A stretch of 50,107 bases of DNA, from the NCBI GenBank assembly GCA_002712285.1, contig PATC01000021.1, positions 1 to 50,107 of the forward strand. Reading direction: 5' to 3'. The number at the start of each line of letters is the position of its first letter. Within the stretch, counting starts at the first letter, position 1. Source of the stretch: Methanobacteriota archaeon (GTDB taxonomy: Archaea > Thermoplasmatota > Poseidoniia > Poseidoniales > Thalassarchaeaceae). The notes under the pieces were generated by a model. That model did no database searches and had not been told where the DNA came from. It saw only the letters and a list, made by a program, of their open reading frames with translations. Positions 43,965-50,107 of this stretch are shown in pieces. Made by a program: the position numbers and the translations under genes.

Positions 43965-45200
43965 ATGCGGCTTCTGACGTTTCTCCGGTTCATGCGGCAG
44001 GTCTTGAGGAAAAAGCCTGCTGATCTAGACTGGATTCAACGACAAGGGTTGTTGGCTGTGAAGTTAGCTCAAATCTTTGCTTTACGCTCAGATATTCTCT
44101 CTGTCGAGAAATGTAGACAGTTACAATCTCTGTATCAACACGCAGCTACTATTCCAAGTGAGGATGTTTTCGCTAATCTGGAAGCTAGAGCCCCTGAAGG
44201 CTTCATGGATTCCTTTGACTCCATTGATCACGAAGCGTTAGCTGCAGCCTCAGTCGGCCAAGTCCATCGTGGCCGTCTAAAAACCGGAGAAGAAGTGGTT
44301 GTGAAGATTATCAAATCACAGAACGAAAAGCAGTTTCGTCGTGATGTACAGAGGATGCGACGCTGGCTTCGTATTTTCCTCATATTCTCTCCAAAATTAC
44401 GCAAGGTAGGAAACCCAATGGCACTTCTAAATCACGTCGCAGATTATACCACTCGTGAACTCGATCTACGTAATGAAATCAAGGGCGCAAAGGAATTGCA
44501 AGAAATCCAAGAAGATCTCAAGGATGACTTTCCCATGCCATTACTTCGATTCCCGGTATACTATCCACATCTCTCAAACGAACATGTTCTTGTCTCGGAG
44601 TTTATTGAAGGTAAATCTCTAGAAGAGGGAATCGAAGATGCCTCACTTAGTTGGCAGACCCTACTAGATTTATTCCGAATTCATGGTGCTTTCCTATTCG
44701 GTATTGGAACATTTCACGGCGATTTACATCCAGGTAACTGTATCATCGACACTGATGGGAGATTTGTGTTCATCGACAATGGTGCCATTTGTCATGCTCC
44801 GTCCCACGTGAATGGTGCTCTGTTTCATTTCTTCGAGCAACTATCAAATCGTCAATTTAGCGAGGCATATGATGCATTACTTTCTATGTCAGATGCTCAA
44901 TTAGACGAACGACGTTTAGCAAAATATTACGCTAAGATGGATGAAATTTATTCTGGATTTGAAACCAAACCTGTAGGTGAACAAAGTCTCACTCGCGTGA
45001 TGATGTTAACGGTTAGAGCAGCAGTCGAAAAAGCTGGAGCTGACTTTGGAGAAGAAGCGTTTCCCATAATCAGGGCGCTAATGTATCTCGACGGCCTAGT
45101 CATACGATCGCATCCTGATGTAATGCTCATAGAATCCATGGGACCTTACCTGAAAGAATTCAGAACTGGGCTTGGAATTGGAGGTGAAATACCCGCATGA
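43965..45200 (+). CDS. ABC1/UbiB-family atypical kinase
   Basis: A 411-residue protein-kinase-like ATPase of the family that supports ubiquinone and isoprenoid lipid metabolism. It shows GLLAVKLAQIFALRSDIL (the KxGQ region, here KLAQ with Ala for Gly), the Ala-rich loop ALAAASVGQVHRG, VVVKI with the ATP-binding Lys, TRELDLRNEI, the catalytic FHGDLHPGN and the metal-binding VFIDNG. There is no C-terminal membrane helix pair as in bacterial UbiB. The start is ATG 43965, with GAGGTG 12 bases upstream; GTG 43950 is also open. It is the first gene of a coupled trio with the SDR protein and the FAD oxidoreductase (4-base overlaps). Confidence 0.9.
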   Translation: MRLLTFLRFMRQVLRKKPADLDWIQRQGLLAVKLAQIFALRSDILSVEKCRQLQSLYQHAATIPSEDVFANLEARAPEGFMDSFDSIDHEALAAASVGQVHRGRLKTGEEVVVKIIKSQNEKQFRRDVQRMRRWLRIFLIFSPKLRKVGNPMALLNHVADYTTRELDLRNEIKGAKELQEIQEDLKDDFPMPLLRFPVYYPHLSNEHVLVSEFIEGKSLEEGIEDASLSWQTLLDLFRIHGAFLFGIGTFHGDLHPGNCIIDTDGRFVFIDNGAICHAPSHVNGALFHFFEQLSNRQFSEAYDALLSMSDAQLDERRLAKYYAKMDEIYSGFETKPVGEQSLTRVMMLTVRAAVEKAGADFGEEAFPIIRALMYLDGLVIRSHPDVMLIESMGPYLKEFRTGLGIGGEIPA

Positions 45201-45946
45201 AAGTCGCTTGGATTCTTGGTGCCGGTGGAGGTATTGGTGGGTTTACAGCTGAACGTCTAGCCTCTTCCGGATGGAAGATTGTAGCTAGTGGAAGAGAAAT
45301 ATCGCCATTGGAAGCAATTGCTGAACGCATTGGTGGAGCAGATATTCAGCCAGTAGACGCACGGGATTCAGATGCTATGAAAAAAATCGCGAAGGGCATT
45401 GTCGAACGCCACGGTAGAATCGATGCCGTTGTTGTAGCTGTTGGATCAATACTCCTCAGACCACTCCATGCAACCTCAGAAGAACAAGTGGAGGAGACGA
45501 TTCAACAGAACCTGTTTACTGCATTCAATGCGCTTCGTGCGACTGCACCATTGATGATGCGTGGAGAAGGAGGGCGTGTGGTTCTCTTCTCATCCGTTGC
45601 TGCAACATATGGTATGCCCAATCATGCTGCAATTGCATCGGCTAAGGCCGCGATTGAAGGGCTTACCCGTGCGGCTGCTGCGGACTATGCTAAGCGTGGA
45701 ATTCGTATTAACGCAATTGCACCTGCTCTCACTAACACAGCAATGGCTGGACGGCTGGTAGCAAACGATGCTGCTCGAACGATGAGTGATGCAATGCATC
45801 CTGTCGGGAGAATCGGAGAGCCGGACGAGGTTGCGTCAATTGCTGCTTGGCTGGTCGATGGAGCTCCAGAATGGATGACGGGCGAGATTCTGCATGTTGA
45901 CGGTGGATTAGGTCGAGTCAAGGCTCAAGAAGTCGCACGAACGTGA
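45197..45946 (+). CDS. SDR-family protein lacking the catalytic tyrosine
   Basis: A 249-residue Rossmann-fold protein of the short-chain dehydrogenase/reductase family. The cofactor motif GAGGGIGG is at 8-15. DAVVVAVGS stands where SDRs have NNAG, SSV has catalytic S133, and IRINAIAPALTNT and TGEILHVDGGLG follow. At the position of the active-site Tyr, exactly 13 residues after S133 and 4 before K150, stands I146 (HAAIASAKAA). So standard ketone or alcohol chemistry is doubtful, though a related reductase subgroup may share this change. It overlaps the kinase gene by 4 bases and the oxidoreductase gene by 4 bases, so the three proteins probably act together. Confidence 0.92.
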   Translation: MKVAWILGAGGGIGGFTAERLASSGWKIVASGREISPLEAIAERIGGADIQPVDARDSDAMKKIAKGIVERHGRIDAVVVAVGSILLRPLHATSEEQVEETIQQNLFTAFNALRATAPLMMRGEGGRVVLFSSVAATYGMPNHAAIASAKAAIEGLTRAAAADYAKRGIRINAIAPALTNTAMAGRLVANDAARTMSDAMHPVGRIGEPDEVASIAAWLVDGAPEWMTGEILHVDGGLGRVKAQEVART

Positions 45947-47250
45947 GTCGAACGATGACTGAACAGAGAGTCGCCATTGTCGGCGCGGGAATCGCTGGCC
46001 TTCACTGTGCATCTATTCTTCTCGAAAACGGATTTGAGGTCGTCATTTTTGATCGAGAAAATGAGATTGGAGGCCGGATGCGAACGAAAATCGTCGATGG
46101 ATTTCAGTTGGATCGAGGTTTTCACGTCATGCAAACCGCTTACCCAACTGCGAAAAAAGTGTTTGATCACAAAGCTATGGGCAGTCGTAGCTTCGATCCA
46201 GGAGCCCTAATTGTTGATTCTCGCAAGGGAAAACAAAGGATTCGAAGGATGGCAGATCCATGGAGACAACCGATTCGTGGCATCCTCAGTGCATTCAATG
46301 GATTTGCTGGGATGGGTGATCTGTTCAAAGTTGCTCGACTTCGCTCAAAAGTTACACGCGGGACAATTGATTCTCAATTCAATGGAGAAGATGATACTAC
46401 GATGGAATATCTTCGATCATTTGGTTTCAGTCAAGAAATGATAGACCGTTTTTTCCTCCCTCTATTCAGTGGAATTTTTCTCGAATCTGATTTACGGACG
46501 AGTGAACGAATGTTTCGTTTCGTGTTCCGTATGATGTCCAAGGGTCGAATGGTACTTCCTCGGGATGGTATTGGTGCAGCACCAGCCACTCTTGCAAAGA
46601 AAATCGGAGAAGAACGTATGCGTCTGGGTGTCCGTATCGGAAGTTTAGATCCAGATGCTGTTCGATTTAGAGGAGAAGCGCACCGCTTTGATGCTGTTGT
46701 AAAGGCCTTTTCAGAAATTCCTGAAAATACTCCTACGAGATCTGTTTGGACGATTCACTATGATGCAGAAAAGGCTCCATTCAAGTCAAAATTAATCCTT
46801 CTAAACGGAGATATTGCTGACCCAAATTCACTCGTTGCTCACGTCGCTATACCTTCTAATGTCCAACCTACTTATGCCCCAGACGGAAGGAGTCTTGTGA
46901 CAGTGACTATTGTTGGCGATCGAGCCGTTGCTGCCGGAATTCAAGACGCCTCAGCTGTCGATGCAGCTGCACGAGCTGACCTTGGTCGCTGGTTTGGAGA
47001 TGGAACTGTTTCAGGGTGGAGAACTTTAGATATCCAAAATATCGAGATGGCTTTACCAGAAACGGGGGCAGGTGTTCGCCTTACTCACAAGCCTAGAAAT
47101 GGACCTGGAGATGTCATTGAATGTGGCGACCAACTCCTCCACGGAAGTGTGGAGGGAGCACTTCTTTCAGCAGAGAAAGCTGCTGAAGAGGTAATGACTC
47201 AAAAAAATAGTCAAAAACATGTAAATAATCTCCCAGCCCGTCGATTCTAG
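45943..47250 (+). CDS. FAD-dependent amine oxidase / phytoene desaturase-like oxidoreductase
   Basis: A 435-residue flavoprotein. The N-terminal dinucleotide fold reads VAIVGAGIAGLHCASILLENGFEVVIFDRENEIGGRM, the hallmark of the amine oxidase/desaturase superfamily, followed by FQLDRGFHVMQTAYPT. The central substrate domain includes FFLPLFSGIFLE and MVLPRDGIGAAPATLAKKI. The C-terminus has VIECGDQLLHGSVEGALLSAEKAAEEV, which closes the FAD site. It could oxidise an isoprenoid, carotenoid or other hydrophobic substrate; the identity is not readable. The start is GTG 45943 (GTGA overlap with the SDR gene) or ATG 45955. It is the last gene of the kinase-SDR-oxidoreductase operon. Confidence 0.9.
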   Translation: MSRTMTEQRVAIVGAGIAGLHCASILLENGFEVVIFDRENEIGGRMRTKIVDGFQLDRGFHVMQTAYPTAKKVFDHKAMGSRSFDPGALIVDSRKGKQRIRRMADPWRQPIRGILSAFNGFAGMGDLFKVARLRSKVTRGTIDSQFNGEDDTTMEYLRSFGFSQEMIDRFFLPLFSGIFLESDLRTSERMFRFVFRMMSKGRMVLPRDGIGAAPATLAKKIGEERMRLGVRIGSLDPDAVRFRGEAHRFDAVVKAFSEIPENTPTRSVWTIHYDAEKAPFKSKLILLNGDIADPNSLVAHVAIPSNVQPTYAPDGRSLVTVTIVGDRAVAAGIQDASAVDAAARADLGRWFGDGTVSGWRTLDIQNIEMALPETGAGVRLTHKPRNGPGDVIECGDQLLHGSVEGALLSAEKAAEEVMTQKNSQKHVNNLPARRF

Positions 47251-47300
47251 ATTTGACATACATCTCAAAACAGATTATTAGGACCGAACCTAGTTCAAAT

Positions 47301-47308
47301 TTTTAATA
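47301..47308 (+). promoter_or_regulatory. Candidate TATA box of the (6-4)-type photolyase gene
   Basis: TTTTAATA in an A/T-rich stretch about 53 bases before the ATG at 47361, which would give a leader of roughly 28 bases. GAGGT 6 bases before the ATG is the likely ribosome site. A small GAAC-CTA-GTTC repeat (47286-47296) sits just upstream of the TATA box. Confidence 0.4.
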
Positions 47309-47360
47309 CGAACGTGTCAGAAAAACAACTTCTCAAAAGTAGAAAATCTGAGGTTACATT

Positions 47361-48911
47361 ATGTCCACGGCCGTGGTTTGGTTCAGGAATTCTCTGAGGA
47401 TTCACGACAACCCATTCTTATCCTGGGCATGCAATTCAGAAGAGGTAGATTCCATAGTTCCAGTATTCCTACTAGACGGCTATTTGACCTCTGTTAGAGA
47501 TGGAGAAATTGGATTTAATAGATTCAGATTTTTAGTGGATTGTTTGAAGGTGCTTAGGGATAATTTAGAAAAGAAAATGAATTTAGAATTGAAGATATAT
47601 ACTGGCGGAGCGTTGAGAAATATTGAATCGATCTTCCAAAATTTGGACGGTGAAAATAACTTTCTGGCCTACGAATACTGCAATAAACCCAGAGGTTTGA
47701 TGCTTTCATCTCAGATTACAGAATGGTCTATGAAGACACCAAAGAATTGCATTGTCAAATCATTTCCTGCTGTTCATACATTGTTGGACATTGAGAAAAC
47801 CATCAGCTCTCCAACTTACTTTGACCCGAAATCAATGAAAAATATGGAACGAATATTCATGAATAATTTTGATGTTGACTCTTTTGGTTACTACAATATT
47901 AACGAACCAATACCGGTGCCGAATAAAACAAAAACAAATGCAAATGTCTCTATCAGCGTCAACGATATTAGTATTTCAGAATTGGAGTTAGAGTTAGGAA
48001 CGTTGTTTCCAGATCGGTTGAATGAAAGACATTACTTCCGAGGAGGAGAGGATGAAGCACTGGACCGTTTATCTAGAAAAATCGCCAAACAAGAAGATTT
48101 TGTGAACAGATTCAGTAAACCAAGAACTTGCTCTACTAATTTGGATGATAATCCTAGCGAACCAAGTACAACTGGACTTTCCCCTTACATAACCACAGGT
48201 TGTATTTCAGTCAGAATGCTATGGAAGGAATGTGAGAAAGCATATCTCAATGGTGAGCATACAAAGCCACCGGAATCATTACACGGCCAATTGATGTTCA
48301 GAGAGATGTTCTACCTTTTGTCAAGATCAGTGGATAACTGGGACAAGAGTACGAACAATATCAACTGTAAGAACATCAATTGGGATGAATATGATTCTGA
48401 GAAAATGGACTCTTGGGAATCTGGAATGACTGGGTTTCCTTACATTGACGCTATGATGCGGCAACTCGATGAGACGGGATGGATGCACCACCTAGGTAGA
48501 CATGCAGTATCTTGTTTCTTGACTAGGGGGCAAATGTGGCAAAACTGGACTGCAGGAAGGGATGTTTTTGAAAAGAAACTTCTGGATGCCGACTGGGCTG
48601 TAAACAACGGTAACTGGTTATGGCTGGCTGGAGTAGCACCGTTTTCGATGCCATACTACAGAATCTACAACCCATGTCCAGACTCCAAATCTAGCCTTAA
48701 TGTGGAAACAAAACATGCTAATTTCATAAGAAGATGGGTTCCCGAGCTTCGATTCTTTCCATCAAAATATATTTTCGAGCCGCACCTAGCGCCTTTGTCA
48801 ATACAAATATCATCCAAATGTATCATAGGGGATGATTACCCATTACCAATACTTGACAGAAAGAAAACGAGGAAAGAGAATCTTGCAAGATTCAAAGCAA
48901 GTATCACATGA
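47361..48911 (+). CDS. (6-4)-type photolyase / animal-type cryptochrome-like flavoprotein
   Basis: A 516-residue class I superfamily photolyase. The N-terminal antenna fold starts VVWFRNSLRIHDNPFL. The FAD domain has GLSPYITTGCISVRMLW, LHGQLMFREMFYLLSRS, GMTGFPYIDAMMRQLDETGWMHHLGRHAVSCFLTRGQMW, DADWAVNNGNWLWLAG and the tail FFPSKYIFEPHLAPLSIQ, then CIIGDDYPLPILD. The paired histidines of HHLGRHAV and this C-terminal order resemble eukaryotic (6-4) photolyases and animal cryptochromes rather than class II CPD enzymes. Base composition and codon use are visibly more A/T-rich than in its neighbours (many AAA, AAT, TTA codons), which suggests recent transfer. Likely role: repair of (6-4) photoproducts, or blue-light sensing. 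It stands alone with its own promoter. Confidence 0.9.
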   Translation: MSTAVVWFRNSLRIHDNPFLSWACNSEEVDSIVPVFLLDGYLTSVRDGEIGFNRFRFLVDCLKVLRDNLEKKMNLELKIYTGGALRNIESIFQNLDGENNFLAYEYCNKPRGLMLSSQITEWSMKTPKNCIVKSFPAVHTLLDIEKTISSPTYFDPKSMKNMERIFMNNFDVDSFGYYNINEPIPVPNKTKTNANVSISVNDISISELELELGTLFPDRLNERHYFRGGEDEALDRLSRKIAKQEDFVNRFSKPRTCSTNLDDNPSEPSTTGLSPYITTGCISVRMLWKECEKAYLNGEHTKPPESLHGQLMFREMFYLLSRSVDNWDKSTNNINCKNINWDEYDSEKMDSWESGMTGFPYIDAMMRQLDETGWMHHLGRHAVSCFLTRGQMWQNWTAGRDVFEKKLLDADWAVNNGNWLWLAGVAPFSMPYYRIYNPCPDSKSSLNVETKHANFIRRWVPELRFFPSKYIFEPHLAPLSIQISSKCIIGDDYPLPILDRKKTRKENLARFKASIT

Positions 48912-48991
48912 AATTGACATCGTCGGATCCAAATTAGATATGATGTGGGAATCGCCGATGAAAACTTAAACTTGGGCTATCTAGAAAATTC

Positions 48992-50107
48992 ATGTCAAAG
49001 TATGGCCCGAGATCTCCAGCATCTCGTGGTATGGCCAAGTTTGACGGAACAATTAATCCGGAATATTACGAAACTGTGAAGGCCAATAACAAGGCAATTC
49101 GAGGGCTCTTAGGAATTCAGATAATATTGGCTCCAAGTGCTATTTATCCTACTGGTATGCTTTGGGAGGCTGGCTTATCTGCCAATAATCCAGGTGAGGC
49201 ATTTTTTGTTTTACTTGCAATTTTGTTAACTTCAATTTCTGCTATCCCAATTGGACTGATACTTCCGAGGTTAGCAACCCGTGGAGTTAAGCACGGAGAT
49301 CTTGATGGAAAGTGGGTGGCTGAAACCTATGCTCTGATTTTTACAACCCCACTTGGAATGATTTGGGTAGCGCTCTGGATTTGGTGTCTACCCAATGTCT
49401 GGACCCTTTTACCATGGGGTCCTTGGCAAACTAATTGGTGGAAGATTTTCCCATACATTGGCATTGTTCCAATGAGTATGATGGGTTTGATGGGGTTGCC
49501 AGCCTTGACAAGAAATCTAAAAAATCCAATCACAAAAGAAGACACGAAAGGCATGAACAGAATCGAAGTGATTCAAAGTAATCCTGGACAAGAAATCATT
49601 GTCCGTATAGCCGAACCTCATTACAAGAATGATGCATGGATCGGACTCTACATTGCTGGATCTGGAGACAACGAACATGGAGGCCGTTGGAAATGGATGC
49701 GCGATACTTCTCCCGACCATATATCTCTCCCAGCGCAAGGAGCGGGCTCATGGAGTGTCCGTCTGTTCAAGGATGGTGGCTACACTCGAATTGCATCAAT
49801 CGATCTTCAAATTGGATTGTCAAATCAGGCACTCGCTCAAGACCAGTACATGTTTGTTTCAGAAGAGATGACATGGAACGAGCACAACGGTCGTGCTAAG
49901 GCTATGGGAAGGCACCTTGCTACAATCAGTAGTGCTCAGGAAAACGAACAGGTCACAAGAATCTCTGGCGGGAAACCTGTATGGATAGGCGGAATTAGGA
50001 AAGGTAGTGGCAATGGTCCAGGTGCTGACCACTGGTACTGGTCTGATGGCCAACCTTGGACTTACACTAACTGGCATCCTGGCGAGCCCAACAACTCCGG
50101 AGGTGCC
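48992..50107 (+). CDS. Multi-pass membrane protein with C-terminal C-type lectin domain (cut by window edge)
   Basis: The frame is open from ATG 48992 to the window end (372 codons, no stop), so the gene is partial at its 3' end. The first about 190 residues contain roughly four hydrophobic helices (ILAPSAIYPTGMLW, FFVLLAILLTSISAIPIGLIL, ALIFTTPLGMIWVALWIW, IGIVPMSMMGLMGLPAL). A beta-rich stretch of about 90 residues follows (GQEIIVRIAEPHYKNDAWIG ... SWSVRLFKDGG). A C-type lectin fold comes last: MTWNEHNGRAKAMGRHLATISSAQEN, VWIGGIRKG, WYWSDGQPWTYTNWHPGEPNN. The EPN triplet is the mannose-type calcium and sugar site. It is probably a cell-surface glycan- or ligand-binding protein. A TTAAAC about 27 bases before the ATG might be its promoter. 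Confidence 0.88.
   Translation, partial: MSKYGPRSPASRGMAKFDGTINPEYYETVKANNKAIRGLLGIQIILAPSAIYPTGMLWEAGLSANNPGEAFFVLLAILLTSISAIPIGLILPRLATRGVKHGDLDGKWVAETYALIFTTPLGMIWVALWIWCLPNVWTLLPWGPWQTNWWKIFPYIGIVPMSMMGLMGLPALTRNLKNPITKEDTKGMNRIEVIQSNPGQEIIVRIAEPHYKNDAWIGLYIAGSGDNEHGGRWKWMRDTSPDHISLPAQGAGSWSVRLFKDGGYTRIASIDLQIGLSNQALAQDQYMFVSEEMTWNEHNGRAKAMGRHLATISSAQENEQVTRISGGKPVWIGGIRKGSGNGPGADHWYWSDGQPWTYTNWHPGEPNNSGGA

Noticed and set aside
40726-47296. GAAC-N-GTTC near ribA (40726-40734) and GAAC-N3-GTTC near the (6-4)-type photolyase (47286-47296) as a shared operator.
   Set aside because: The half-sites are only 4 bases and the spacers differ. Such matches are expected by chance.

Overview
The window looks like a piece of a planktonic marine euryarchaeal genome, most probably Marine Group II (Candidatus Poseidoniales). 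This rests on four things. The archaeal gene order ftsZ-secE-spt5-rpl11-rpl1-rpl10-rpl12 is present. Archaeal-only families occur (Sec61-gamma-type SecE, Spt5, P0/P1-type stalk proteins, Pth2, a TrmB regulator). Very large signal-peptide proteins carry CARDB repeats, fibronectin-like repeats and Asp-rich calcium-binding repeats. Bacterial-type genes are mixed in (AddAB-like helicase-nucleases, GTP cyclohydrolase II, photolyases). No database was searched, so the placement is an inference. No rRNA, tRNA or CRISPR array was seen, and no gene-free stretch exceeds about 140 bases.

Layout. 21-6190 (minus): ftsZ, secE, spt5, ribosomal proteins L11, L1, P0 and L12, then two genes of unknown function. 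Several members have strong Shine-Dalgarno sites, and spt5 and P0 start at TTG. 6324-18808: three giant secreted, membrane-anchored proteins (beta-propeller, fibronectin-like, CARDB) interleaved with a TPR-like protein and a CDP-alcohol phosphatidyltransferase. 18898-23760: AK6-like kinase, Ca2+/H+ antiporter, archaetidylserine decarboxylase, a coiled-coil protein and an M20 peptidase. 23799-32395: a two-gene AddAB-like helicase-nuclease operon. 32449-37170: a secreted thioredoxin-fold protein, a 700-residue protein of unknown function, threonine aldolase and Pth2. 37196-40664 (minus): Nudix hydrolase, class II photolyase and an SRPBCC-epimerase fusion in one overlapping operon. 40765-50107 (plus): ribA, a peroxiredoxin and a TrmB regulator; an interrupted membrane-protein gene; a UbiB-like kinase, an SDR protein and an FAD oxidoreductase; a (6-4)-type photolyase/cryptochrome that looks foreign; and a C-type lectin membrane protein cut by the window edge.

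The most notable observations are these. (1) Ribosomal protein L11 is reduced to its C-terminal RNA-binding domain, with a perfect Shine-Dalgarno and an upstream in-frame stop that rule out a longer protein at this locus. (2) Spt5 carries an N-terminal, catalytically degenerate Nudix-like domain. (3) A diverged duplication of the overlapping pgsA/AK6 gene ends flanks the 4.5-kb CARDB gene, which reads as the scar of an insertion that kept both neighbours intact. (4) A five-helix membrane protein is split by an in-frame amber codon. (5) A photodamage/flavin neighbourhood contains two photolyases of different classes.

How the genes fit together: the first block is translation, transcription elongation, protein export and division. 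The middle is cell-surface and lipid metabolism. The right half is dominated by DNA repair, redox and flavin functions, as expected for a sunlit-ocean organism.
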